Source: Cryptomeria japonica (lineage: Eukaryota; Streptophyta; Pinopsida; Cupressales; Cupressaceae). From it: a stretch of DNA of 64,000 bases. Shown in pieces: positions 23,622 to 35,539 of the stretch (position 1 is the first letter of the stretch; each line of letters opens with the position of its first letter). A model generated the notes under the pieces. That model ran no database searches, was not told the origin of the DNA, and was given only the letters and a program-made list of their open reading frames with translations. A program made the translations under genes and the position numbers. Where the stretch lies: the NCBI RefSeq assembly GCF_030272615.1, contig NC_081410.1, forward strand, positions 126,839,140 to 126,903,139, written 5' to 3'.

Positions 23622-25379
23622 ATGGCTCATACCAGGTCATGATCTAGACAACAAGAAATTGAAGAGGAAGAGGAGGAAAATATCAATGAGTTCCAAGAAG
23701 CCCTTGGAGGAAACGTAAATGATGAAAACCCAAGTACTCCTACTCCTGCGACAATAGAAAGGGCACAACATAATCCTCTCTTTAACAGACTTTTTGATGA
23801 AATACTCAGGAGCAATACAGATGCTCACTTTTTAAAACTTGCTCAAGAAGGAGCCAAACTCCCCTCTGACTTTAATCTTGCAAAACTACGACAAGCATCC
23901 GAATGACAAAGTTGCAATGAGGAAGAAAGAGGTAGAGATCTCATCAGATATAACATTCATCAAGGTAACCCCCCTCCTCCTCCTCCAAATGAAATAGAAT
24001 GTTGCGGCAACAAGTTGAAAATCTCGCCCAATAACTTTGTAGTGGTGTGAAGACTAATCAATTTTCACTCAATGACATTTGTCCCTATCCCTTTGATAGG
24101 AATCTTTATATGCCACCTTTTCCACGAGGGTTCGAAACACTGAAGTTCGAAAAGTATAGAGGAAAGGGAGATCCTCATGATCATGTTAGAGAATTTCATT
24201 CAGCTTGCCTCGAAGTAGCATACGAGGATACGTACCTCATGCACCTTTTTCCCCAAAGCTTGGGAAGAACAACCACATCATGGTTTTCCCGATTACTAGG
24301 TGGCATTAGGACATTTGAAGAGTTAGTCCAAAAATTCTTGGCACATTACTCTCACAATATTGAACGTGATATCACCATGGCTAATCTATGTAACACTAAA
24401 CAAAAACCAGGTGAACTATTCTTAGTCTTTCTGCAACGATGGCGTCAAATGTCTAGTAGACGTTCTCTTCAATTACCTGAACAAGAACTAGTGGAAATAT
24501 TTATTTCTGACTTAAATGAAGAAATGGAATTTCACTTGGACGTGAAAGACAGACTCTTTCAATGACATGATCACCAAAGGCTTAAAATGTGAGTGGGCTC
24601 TCATCAAGAAAGGACTTATCAAAATCTATAATGAGCCAAAGGATGGCCCTCACCCATGCTTCAATAGTGACAAACCAAGCTTCTGGAACAAAAACAAAAA
24701 TATCATCAATGACGGGGTTGTGGATGCAAGAACTATCAAAAGTGCACAACCTGTAGTTCGCTTTGCAGGACAGAATCCCCCACCTCAAACTAACATAGTT
24801 GCTCCTCCAAATCAAGGCCACATCACATCTCAAGATGAACCTAGACAATGTCAACAAAAACCAAAGTGAACATACACTCCCTTAGGGGAACCCATTGAAA
24901 CAGTATTACGTCAACTAGTTTCTCAAAATCTGGTAACCTTACCCAAAACATCAAATTATGAACCTCAAGTCAAACCTTCATGGTGGAGGGATACTAAACA
25001 TTGTGATTTCCATTGAGGGAAAGGGCATAAGAAAAGCAATTGTCACCGACTGAAAGATCTTATTCAGGATCTTATTGACCAAGGTGAAATCGAAATCGAA
25101 GGACATGACCCAAAAACAACAAACAATGATCATCTTATGTTCAAAAATCCACTTCCATCCCAAGATCAAAGGGGTCCTTCCACTTCAGGGAGAAACACAA
25201 ATACCACCAACTATATGAAAGCCATGTATAATTATACTGTGAATCACCTATACGATGCCAGTGAACAAATTGCAACTATAACCATCAAAAATCTCAGTTC
25301 CACTTGCAATGTTGTTACACGTCGCAACAAGATTACTATAAAAGCAGCTCCACAAGGCACCCCATCTATCCCAAAGTAG
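23622..25379 (+). pseudogene. gag: gag of element 1, broken
   Basis: The probable start is the ATG at 23,622 (MAHTRS), followed by an acidic stretch (EIEEEEEE). AQEGAKLP parallels AKQGAKLP in element 2 gag. The capsid-like Retrotrans_gag core spans about 24,080-24,560 (PFPRGFETLKFEKYRGKGDPHDHV, FEELVQKFLAHY, LCNTKQKPGE, FLQRWRQM). A zinc-knuckle-like CDFHxGKGHKKSNC lies near 25,000-25,045. Breaks: TGA codons near 23,640 and 23,905, a frame change between about 23.9 and 24.05 kb, a frameshift near 24,548, stops at about 24,867 and 25,015, and TAG at 25,377. Gag would assemble the particle and bind genomic RNA through the knuckle. Element 2 gag (57,249-59,033) is the intact relative. Confidence 0.92.
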
Positions 25380-26489
25380 TATAACCTTATGGAACAGTTA
25401 GACAAAATGCCCGCACTGATATCTATCTTAGAGCTATTGCGCCTATCTCCATCCCATAAGACAATCTTGGATCAAGCTCTCCAAGAGGCATCAGTCCGTG
25501 CAAACCTAAATATAGATCAGTTCCAAGCCATGGTTGGAAATCTAAGGTCATCACCTTGTCTCACTTTCTCTAAAAGTGGCAACACATCCTTCCAGCAACC
25601 TATTAACGCCTCACTCCATATTGAAGGGTTTATCAACCAGCATAGGATGAAGCGAATCTTGATCGACAATGGAGCAGGCCTGAATATCTGTACTCTATAA
25701 TTAGTCACAGCCTTGGGATATACAATCAAATCAGTGGATCCCCGTAAGAAGATAACAATCAAAGCTTATGATGATGCAGAGTGCTCATCCAAAGGAGTTG
25801 TGGTACTACCAATCCGAGTGGGCTCTATGGTGAAACACATTATCTATCAAGTTTTGGACCTTCCTCTGCCATACAATCTATTGTTAGGAAGACATTGGAT
25901 ACATGCCATGCAATTCATTCCATCCACCTACCATCAGTGTATCAAGTTCCCACATAATGGTGTAGAAATCACAATCCTGGGCAATGCAAACCCCTTTGCA
26001 TATTGTCATAATATAAGTCATCAACCGGAGATTACCATTCCTAACAATCGAGAAGCCATCTCTTCCACATCATACATAAGTCCAGCCTCTCTTTCCAGTT
26101 CAAACACCACTATACCCAAGCAAGAAAAGCTCAAGATGAAAATAGTAGAGGAAAGTCTTGGGGAATACAATCTCAATCAACTCTTTTGTGTGGGACAAAT
26201 GCCCACTTTTCCTAGAACACATGGTAAACCTCAGCAGTTACTTCAACAACCACTGATCAAGCCAGCATGTACTTTGACACCTTTCATCCTGGGAAAGAGT
26301 CAAGAAGAAGAAACCAGAGATGAGGACTTAGCAAAATGGATCTATAAAGATCCTGTCACCGTAGATATTCCACAAGCTAAGCTTCCCATAGATCAGTATG
26401 GCAAAGTCCTTTTCATAATGCAAAGAATGGGTTATGATGGTCCGAGTGCTTTGGGACCTTGCAAACAAGGAAGACATGAACCGCTGTAG
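25380..26489 (+). pseudogene. Protease of element 1 with G-patch-like tail
   Basis: It begins in the gag frame, just past a TAG, with the Tat-type block LMEQLDKMPALISILELL. The aspartic-protease motif is ILIDNGAGLNIC near 25,660-25,690, with DNG where plant gypsy proteases usually have DGG or DSG, and YNLLLGRHWIH near 25,870-25,905. A stop lies at 25,698-25,700. The last ~30 residues (QYGKVLFIMQRMGYDG to CKQGRHEPL) resemble a degenerate G-patch (PF01585), as does the same place in element 2. The protease would cut Gag-Pol. The G-patch is known from betaretroviral proteases, where it binds RNA; its role here is inference. Confidence 0.85.
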
Positions 26490-27658
26490 CCGGAATTAAA
26501 GCCCAAGGATAATACAGGCCTAGGCTTTCAAAAGGAGATCCTTCCTAAGCTCAGATTCAAAGGAAAACCCAGCAAACCACTATATCAACCTATTACAAAG
26601 AGGTCACCTTTGATTATAAAAGCAACATCAAACACCATATAAACTCCCCCATTGAGGCTAAAAATCCTAGCACAGCCACCTACAATACCCATCCTCCCAT
26701 CAATCGAACCAGCAACACTATCAACAACGGAAATAACATCAATAACACCATTAGCAGTAGCAACTATATCAAAACCCACAACAGTATCTAAGACACTAGC
26801 AATTCCAACAGAAGCAGCAGAGTCAACACTACCAATATTCCCCGTATCGGATTCATTGATCCCCATAATCCTTCCTGCAGTGCCGCTTATTTCATCTACA
26901 TAGGTACATCAATCGATCACTCCTGTAGTGTTTAACTCAAAGGACATCCTAGTATGGTATAGTAATCAGATACTGGAAAGTGACTCAGAGACTGACTCAC
27001 ATGAATGGGAATTTGATTCCATCTAGCTTAGTACTTCAGATGAGGAAGACACATCACTACCTCCACCCCGCAAAGACATCCCTGTTTACGGAGAAGCACA
27101 AATAAAGGCCTCTTGGGTTCCTGAGTTGGAAACATCTTCCACAGACCCTACATCCCATCCTACGCCCGATTCTGACAGGGAGAGTACCATCAACGAACTT
27201 GACCATAATGTCTTAACCCTCACTAACTCATCTAACGAACTTAACCTAATCGATGAGGTAATGCCCATTATCCATCCAGAACTCATCAAATGTAACCAAC
27301 CTAATCCCCCATGTCTTGACCACTTCCAAAATGATGAGGCGATTATTGACTTTTTGGAATTACAGGATAACATACCAAGTGGGGATCACAAAGCTGGATT
27401 CACCATAGAACTCAATAGTGTAGCATACTTTGGGTGGATGCCAAACCTTTCAGCTGCAAAAATATAACAATAAAACATGGATCTTCCAGTGAAAACCACA
27501 CTGTGGCACTATTTGATCCAACAAAAGTAAAAAGAAAGAGCTTATCCAATGGTGAAAACCTCTCTGAGGTGCCAGAGGATGAAAGGTTTGACATTCTCCC
27601 AGCTAGTACACAATAGGAATAATCAACGATTCTCATTGAGGAAACAAAAGAATACAAT
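26490..27658 (+). pseudogene. Protease-RT linker of element 1
   Basis: Low-complexity acidic and Asn/Ser/Thr-rich coding remnants, for example TSHPTPDSDRESTINELDHN near 27,150 and NGENLSEVPEDERFDILP near 27,555-27,600. Element 2 has a matching GENLFEAPEGEILGILP just before its RT. No catalytic domain. Stops and frame changes occur, including TAG near 26,487, 26,900 and 27,614. Confidence 0.75.
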
Positions 27659-28496
27659 GTGGGGACTCCTAAAACTCCTCACCACATACATCTGGCATCT
27701 CTTCTAACTCCAGAGGAACAACCTAAATTTGTAGAGTTCTTCAAGAAGCATCAGATCAACTTTGCATGGTCATATGCAGACATGCATGGGTTTGATCCTG
27801 ATTTAGTCATGCATCACCTCACTGTAGCAAAAGGAGCCAAACCTGTCAAGAAAAAGCTTCACAAGATGCATCCTCAGATTGCAGTACTAGTCAAAGAAGA
27901 ACTCAAGAAACTCCTAGATGTTGGTTTTATTAGACCAATTGATTATGCAGATTGGATATCCAATATTGTGTCTGTTGGCAAACCAAATGGGGCATCTGTA
28001 TTTGTACTAACTTCAGAGATCTGAACAAAGCATGTCCTAAAGATGACTTCCCCCTACCAAACATCGACATAATAGTGGACCTAACAACAAGACATGCCAT
28101 GCTTTCTCTCATGGATGGCTTTTTAGGATACAATCAGATAAAAATCGCACCAGAAGATCAACATAAGATAGCCTTCACATGTCCATGGGGCACATACTGT
28201 TGGAATGTAATGCCTTTCGGTCTCAAGAATGCAGGAGTGACCTATCAACGAGCAATGACCACCATCTTCCATGACATGATGCATACCATAATGGAAGATT
28301 ATATTGATGACTTAATAGCAAAATTACTCACAAGAGAAGGTCATCTACACATATTGGCGAAAATCTTTGACAGATTGGAACAATATCATGTTCGGCTCAA
28401 CCCAAACAAGTGTGTCTTTGGAGTAACCTCAGGGAAGCTTCTAGGATACATCATCTCAAGTAAAGGCATTGAGGTCGATCCAGCAAAGGTCACAGC
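27659..28496 (+). pseudogene. Reverse transcriptase of element 1, interrupted
   Basis: RT thumb and fingers begin with FAWSYADMHGFDPDLVMHHL and KKKLHKMHPQIA. Then come CTNFRDLNKACPKDDFPLPNID, MDGFLGYNQI, MPFGLKNAGVTYQRAM and the catalytic EDYIDDLI near 28,300. A frameshift near 27,990 separates the first part from the rest. The domain is cut at 28,496 inside GIEVDPAKVTA by a solo LTR, and resumes at 30,394 with the connection sequence. It copies element RNA into DNA. The catalytic YIDD is intact here, unlike in element 2. Confidence 0.95.
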
Positions 28497-30388
28497 TGTT
28501 AGTTCCCTTTAAATTTAAATTCAAAGGTGTTCTTTTAATGTTTGTTTTCCCCTTTGAACTTAAGTAATTGAACCTTGAAAAGTTCAAAGTTCAAGTTCAT
28601 TACTTGTCTTTAGTTTTTCTTGTCCCCACAGCTTTGTTTTATGATAGAGGTGAGCGCTCATGTTAGAAAGTTCTTGTTGAACCTGAACCTTTGAACCATT
28701 TTGGTTCAAGGTTCAAGGTTTGTTGTGCATCAGTCCTGTCTTGCTTGTTCCCTGCTTTAAGACCATTGAGGCTATTGTGTATTACAATTGTTTTCTTTCT
28801 TGTTGAACTTGAACCATTGAACCTTTTCAAACTCAAAGTTCAAGGTTAAGGTTCATAGTTCACCAGGTTCAGCAAGGTTCAAGGTTCACAATTCACCAGG
28901 TTCAAACAGTTCAATCAGGTACGAAGATGTAGGTTCAATAGTCAAGTTCAAAATATGAGCAGCACATATGATTTTCAAATTCTTTTGTTCTGATGAATAC
29001 AGAAAGGACAGTAAAATGGCCATAACTTATGTTTCTGTCATCACAGAGGTTATGTAGCAATTGGGCAGTATATAATTTGAATATTTCTATACAAAATGAT
29101 GCTCGAATTGTGTGATGGAGTGTTTACACCAATAATGACAAACTCTAGCAGTTTGTGGGAAAAGATTTGTTTGAAGCATAGGCATTGTTCAGTTGATCTT
29201 TTCATGGCAGTTTTGATAATACTCAATTCTGTTAATCATAACTTTTGAACTAATCATTATTCTGTCAATCGCTCCAGTCAAAACATGAAGAACTAGGTTT
29301 GCGAAAACATATCAAAAATTGAGCCGAATCCAACAGTAAAATTGTGATTTATGGCTCTTGTATTGAGACCCATTTTAACTGTCAATGGTTAATGCCTGAT
29401 TTATGATGACATCCTCAAGTTGTGGCAAAAGACATTATTTGGAACAAGTGATAGTGGGCTCAAAGAGGGAAGATTAAACTTTATCTTTCATCTCCGCTAT
29501 TCATATAGTTCTAATTATTAATTTGCTTTCATAATACTATGGGAAAATATTTATAAGCAACATTATAATGAAAGTAAATCTTCAAAAAGAGGGAGTTATT
29601 GGGAGAGAAATGAAAGATTAAATAAAAAGGAGATTAATCAATAATATTTTCAAGAAACGGTTATGTAAACCGAAACAGAGTCTTTAAAAAGGAGATTTTC
29701 AGTGGTAAAGAGGGTTCTTTTTTCCAGAAGTCTGGGTGCTGAAGGGAAGGAGGAAATATTTTATATGAATGTAGCAGGGATAGAGGAAAATATTGGTTTT
29801 TCTTTTTTTAATTCTGCATAGCTTGATTTTAGGTGCAGGGATAGAGTGATCAGTTGGTCACCTTTATTTATGTATTTGGAATAAGGATAAATATATTTTC
29901 AAATCTATTGGTATGGACATTTATTGTTCTGATTGAGATTGATCTGTTGGTCACTTCAATCACATTCCTTGTATTGTTTCATTCTATCTTGTCAAGTATA
30001 TGTGTGTATTGCAAAATTTGTAGGTTTTGTACATTCATATATGTAGATTGAAATGTTAAATTTTCCTTTGTTCCTGCACATATGAGAAGATCAAATAGAT
30101 GGTCTGTGTGCTATTTATTTGTTTCTCTCTTTGTTATTTAAATCTTGAATCGCATCCATGCCATGTTGATGGATGAGTGTTAACATGCCTTCGTGTCTTC
30201 TGGTCAAAGACATTCATATTTTTAATTCATTGTAAATATTTTAAGGAGGGAGCTGTACCTCTCAATTTAGAGGAAGATTATCAATTCAATGATAATCTAT
30301 CAAACTGTTAGTGCTCTTTGTCCTTTATCTTGGGCCTTTGGAGTTAGTATGTGTATTGATTTTTGAGGGAAAAATCTGTTCACTAACA
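28497..30388. mobile_element. Solo LTR, 1,892 bp, inserted in the RT
   Basis: Ends are TGTTAGT and ACTAACA, a perfect 7-bp inverted repeat of TG...CA type. Flanks are ACAGC (28,492-28,496) and ACAAC (30,389-30,393), a 5-bp duplication with one mismatch. Removing the insert and one flank copy rejoins the RT reading frame. No gag, pol, PBS or second LTR is visible. It is not from the families of elements 1-3. From 28,540 to 28,930 it carries many GAACCTTGAA/TTCAAGGTTC words in both orientations. Strand is undetermined. Confidence 0.88.
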
Positions 30389-31662
30389 ACAACAATCATG
30401 GACACGCTACCTCCAAAGAACATTAGTCAGCTAAGGACATTACAAGGATGGCTTCAATCTATCCGCAAATTCATTACACAACTGGCAAATAAGTGTCACC
30501 CCTTTACACACTTGCTACACAAGAACATCCGCTTTCAATGGGATACCAGATGCTAGCAAGCATTCCAGATGCTTAAAGATTATCTCATGAATACAAGATT
30601 GTTGATCCCACCAGATCTGAGCAGGCCTCTGTTACTCCATATATCAGCAACAAGTATAGCCTTGGGTGTACTATTGGCACAACACAATGCAGAAGGGAAA
30701 GAGTGTGTTGTTTACTACATCTCTCGCACACTGGTTGGCTATGAACTCAATTACACACCTATTGAGCGAGCTTGCCTAGCAGTAATCTTGGCAGCCACTA
30801 AACTGAGGCACTAGCTGTTAACACACAAGGTACAACTCATTGCAAAGATCAATCCACTAAAGTACTTACTTAGCAAAGCAACATTGATAGGTCGCTTGGC
30901 CAAATGGGTGATGATTCTAAGTGAGTTTGACATCGAGTATGTGGACCATAAAGCTATCAAAGGACAAGTCATTGCAAATCAGTCGGTCGATGCTCCACTC
31001 ATAGGCAATCATCCTCTCATTTCTAATTTTCTAGATGAAGAGATATTCATGATCACAACAACACAACTATGGAAACTATACTTTGATGGTTCATACACTA
31101 GGCATGGTTCAGGGGCAAACATTCTGTTTATCACACCTTAAGGTGACAGCATCCCGAAGTCTGAAAAAGGCTCACATTTCCATGCACAAACAACATAGCC
31201 GAGTATGAGGCCTTGATCACGGGACTCAAGCTAGCCATACAATGGAAGTTACAAGAACTACAAGTATATGGAGACTCTTAACTAGTCATTTGACAAGCAA
31301 CTGATGAATATCAGACTAAGGATGACAAACTCATGCCATACAAGCAAATGGTGGATAGTCTAAAGGCATCCTTTACTACTATCACCTTTGAGCAGATACC
31401 TAGAGATCAGAATCAAGCTGCTGACGCTATGGCTACCATTGCATCTCTCCTAGATCTTCCACATAATTCAACACGTTACGAGTTCTTGGTGGAACAACTT
31501 TGGATTCCCACTTATGATATCCCCGAATCCAAGATGATATGTCACCTTATCGGTTCTGAATCCTCGTGGTATGGTGAATTCTACACCTACCTCCATGATC
31601 ACACCCTTCCTCCTAACCAATCGAATAACCAACATAAAACCTTCATTCGCCAAACCACTTGA
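30389..31662 (+). pseudogene. RNase H and second (archaeal-type) RNase H of element 1
   Basis: It resumes in the RT connection (LPPKNISQLRTLQGWLQSIRKFI), then RNase H with LLLHISATSIALGVLLAQ, YYISRTLVGYELNY and AKWVMILSEFDIEY. A second RNase H starts near 31,065 with LWKLYFDGSYTRHGSG, then EYEALITGLKLAIQW and VYGDS near 31,200-31,275, up to QIPRDQNQAADAMAT near 31,400. Two RNase H domains in tandem are known from the Tat lineage. Breaks: TAG at about 30,555 and 30,812, TAA at about 31,139, and several stops between 31,140 and 31,330 (TAA and TGA near 31,280-31,295). Confidence 0.92.
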
Positions 31663-32822
31663 TATACCATTATCATTGAAACCTTATACCGATGCAATCT
31701 TGATGGTACTCTCCTTCGATGTCTAGAATAGGATGAGATAACAAAGGCCTTGGAAGAGGCACATGAAGGAATTTGTGGAACTCATGCAAGCGGTCCGCAA
31801 CTAGCCAAGAAACTCTTGCGCACTGGATACTATTGGCCATCTATGGAAAAAGACTCCTACTATTTTGTCAGAAAGTGCAAGAAATGCCAGGTTCATGGAG
31901 ACTTGATACATGCACCAGCACAGGAATTGCAACCAATCACAACACCATGGCCCTTTTGTCAATGGGGTCTTGACCTTGTGGGTAAAATCCATCCATCTTC
32001 ATCCAACAGCCACAAATTCATTATTACTGCCACCGAATACTTCACAAAGTGGATCGAAGTTGTTCCACTTACCCAAGTCACAGGCAAGAAAATCACCTCA
32101 TTCATCCTCAATTACATCATCTGTCAGTATGGTGTACCCATGTCCATCATCATAGATAACAGTCTTCCTTTCAAAAATCAGGATGTCCGTGAACTCTGTG
32201 AGAAATTTCACATCCAACACCGCTTTTCCACTCCCTATTACCCACAAGGCAATGGTCAGGCTGAAGCATCAAACAAGAACATATTGAGAATCCTAAAGAA
32301 GATAGTCAATGATGTCGGTTGTGATTGGCATGTTCAATTGAATCCAGCACTATGGGCGTATCAAACTAGCATTCGAACCCCTACAGGTGCAACTCCCTAC
32401 TCATTGGTCTATGTGCAAAAGTTATCTTACCTATTGAGGTTGAGATACCATCACTGTGGGTTTCCTTGCACAATCTCATCGATGATGAAGCATACAGAGT
32501 ATCTCATCTTCAAGACTTAGAGCTACTTGATGAGAAACGACAAGCTACATACAATCACCTCAAAGCCTATCAACAACACATGAGCAGAAGCTATAATCAT
32601 CGAGTTAGACCTCGTACATTTGAGGTAGGTGATCTTGTTCTTCAAGAGAATCCTTGTAACCAACCAAACAGAGAACATCAGGGAAAGTTTGAATCGAACT
32701 GGCTGGGTCCATACGTTATCACTGTTGTATTTGGGTCCGAGGCATATTAGTTGGCTACATCAGAAGGAGAACCACTAGCAGATCTGATCAACAACATGCA
32801 CCTCAAATGGTTTTATACATAA
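31663..32822 (+). pseudogene. Integrase of element 1
   Basis: The zinc domain HHCC is seen as HEGICGTH plus CKKCQVH. The catalytic triad is D in WGLDLVGKI, D in IIIDNSLPF (the usual G after DN is S) and E in GNGQAEASNK. The C-terminal part (LELLDEKRQATYNHL, FEVGDLVLQENP, GKFESNWLGPYVI) ends at a TAA at 32,820. Breaks: TAG near 31,729, a frameshift near 32,420 and TAG at 32,748. It would insert the cDNA with a 5-bp duplication, as seen in this stack. Confidence 0.95.
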
Positions 32823-32978
32823 GCTGCATAGAGCATCCAGCTCCCATACATACTAGAAAAACACCAAAAACATTCAGATAAATGACCTGAAGAAAATACA
32901 AAAACATCAAAATAGTAAAGAAAAATCATACATCCAAACAGTAACAACCACTCTGGTGGCACCTTGGATAAGTATGAT

Positions 32979-33003
32979 GGTGAAAACCTAGCAAATAGGT
33001 GCC
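32979..33003 (+). ncRNA. Conserved 25-nt hairpin after integrase (element 1 copy)
   Basis: GGTGAAAACCT, then AGCAAAT, then AGGTGCC. GGTG can pair with UGCC (two GC and two GU pairs), AAAA bulges, CCT pairs with AGG, and the loop is 7 nt. It lies about 155 nt after the integrase stop. Two copies lie at the matching place in element 2 (45,371-45,395 and 45,427-45,451). It is a candidate structured RNA signal in the transcript, not a separate gene. Confidence 0.5.
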
Positions 33004-33234
33004 ACTCGTAAAGGCTATGACTCCATTATCTTTCAGGCTTGTTGTGATCACATTTATTTCATACACACATCCATCAAACCATGGCTTCTTATTGATCTGC
33101 AATCCAAGATAGTACTTCATGCATCTTGCATCCCGCTTTTTCATAGTCAAGTCTAAACTGGGGGCAATGCCCTTAGCCTATTGATGGAAGTGGATTCTAC
33201 ATTGTTTTGTGATTCACTAAGTTCTTCATTTCAA

Positions 33235-33345
33235 AACTATCTCACAAAATACCAAAAACATTCAAAAAATATCTCACAAAATCCAAAAACATTCAAAAAT
33301 ATCTCACAAAAATCCAAAAACATTCAAAAACAATCATCAAAATCC
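33235..33345 (+). repeat. Short tandem repeat, ~38-bp unit
   Basis: Three units of AATATCTCACAAAA(T)CCAAAAACATTCAAA-type sequence. Local slippage in the 3' region of element 1. Confidence 0.7.
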
Positions 33346-35539
33346 CAAAAAATCGGACAACATCGAAAATACCAAAAAACATGGCAACACATTGTACATA
33401 CTCATCTGAGCATATACCAAACAAACATTGTGAAAAACTCCAAACGATGACCACTTATCCAATCAACCAAACAATCAACATCAAACACGCAAACTGTCTT
33501 AACAAGGATGCATCCTTCCTTATCAAAACAAAGACAAAATGACCTTTTCTTTGACAAGAAAATTCCATTTAAAGCTATCACATACTTGGTTGATTTGTGG
33601 GTTATTTATTCATATTAGGTTCCTACAGCATTGTTTGTGTATCTTCGGTGCATTATTCCGATGAAGTTCTGGGGCATGTACTAATGGTGTCTACATGAGA
33701 AGTTCACTAAGCCATGTGATCATAGGAAAAATACAGTCATAGATCACTACAACTTGCTGACTACAACGTATACCTCGACCATATGAGCATGAACCATTAC
33801 CAAGGATCCATATTCTTTATTCTTTATGTATGTTGTTTACTTACTGGTCCAATGCTCTTTCTTTGGTTCCTCTTACCTCATCCAAATTGGATAAAGGTTT
33901 TTGTCTCTTATTACGGTATGAACTTGTCTTAGGATATGATCAGCCCAAGATCAAGGAGGACAATCCAAGTCATGCATGAAAGGAGATGATCCTTGTCTAT
34001 TCCGCAAGCAATACTCAGGTCAACTTGACCCATTATATCAAGTTGTTTGTATTGACTTGCTATATCAAAATCCATGTAAGAAATACTCAGGTCATCTTGA
34101 ATCATTATGTCAAGTTGCTTGTATTTTCTTACAACATTTTAAAGCTCGATGATGAAAAAATAAAGCACTATGGATCATCATTTCATCTCATCTGTTTATA
34201 TTGCATTCTATTGCATACCGTCCATCCATTTACTCGTTTATTTACATAATTTTGCATGCAAGTGTGAACAAAGTTAAAAATGAGCAGTTATGCGAAAATT
34301 GAGCTGTTTTTTGGATACAATCGCGACAAAGTACTCTGATACATCATCACGTGCATCATGCAAAGTCTAAACAACCTTGCATTCATCCCATCATCATTTC
34401 ATTTCATTTTAGTCACATTTTGCATTATTCTTTAGCCATTCATTAACATGCATTTATTCTCATTTAGTTGCACTTACCACATATAGTTCATTCTCATTTA
34501 CTTGCATTAGTATCATTATATCATTTCATCATTACACTCATGACATTTAGATTCACTTGCATAGATAATTATACTTATTCCTACCATGATTACTCATTAC
34601 TATACATTCATTTAAACATCTGTTAGTTATCATCATTTATCATCATTTCCACACTTATGTATCATACATTTGTTTAGGTTTCCATAAATTGCATACATTC
34701 ATTTATCTATTCATTAGTTAAAGTGCATTCATTCATCCATTTTATCTCACTTAGGATTCATTTAGATTGCATTCATTCTCCCTTCTTAATTACATTAAGG
34801 TGCAGTTATTCATTAAACATGAGTTGCCTTATCATCACATTATCATTTTACTTCATCATATTTGGGGCACTTAAGAATCATAAAACTATTTGTCTCAAAC
34901 ATTGGTTCATACATTATAGCATATGCATTCATTTAGAAATCATCATTTAAACATTTGTACTTTATATTTGTTTATCCATGTTACATTTATTTTTAAACCA
35001 TCTAGATACATATACATAAATCAATCATTCCAAAAACATTTGCATTAACATCATTACATATCATTATCACATCATTGTGCTAATATAAAGTACAAACTAC
35101 TATCTATACCGTCATACATTATCATTTTATTATGCATGCATAAACATCATGACATTGCATACATCCGACATTTTTTATCCCAAAAACATAAAAAATGCAT
35201 GCATATATAAACCTACATCCACATAATTATCATCCAACATCATACAACGAATGCATATAGACATCATGTAAAGCTAAATCATCATAAAAACATGCATATA
35301 GGAATCATCTCATAAACACATACATATAGCATAGAACAAATATCCATCTAAGCATAAATCATGAAATCACCATCAAAGCATAAACTCCATACATATCAAA
35401 ATGCATATCATCAAAATAGGGGATCTCATATATATCATCTCATGTATCAAAGTACAATGAAGTCTACAAAATCGGCTACCAAGAGCCATCCAAGACATAG
35501 TCCAAAAATGACAATATAAATACATGCATACAAAATGCT

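Larger units (their letters stand above)
32823..35539 (+). other. Non-coding region between integrase and antisense gene
   Basis: About 2.7 kb without a domain. It starts with the conserved hairpin region (32,979-33,003) and a short tandem repeat (33,235-33,345). From about 34,340 to 35,480 it is dominated by CATTCATTT/TCATCATT/CATACAT words. The same words in the other orientation occur at 44,130-44,360 of element 2. Sense and antisense transcripts would end here. Confidence 0.75.

Noticed and set aside
26652-26903. 83-codon Thr/Pro/Ile-rich frame
   Set aside because: An alternative frame of the Asn/Ser-rich linker between protease and RT; the linker frame fits its neighbours better.
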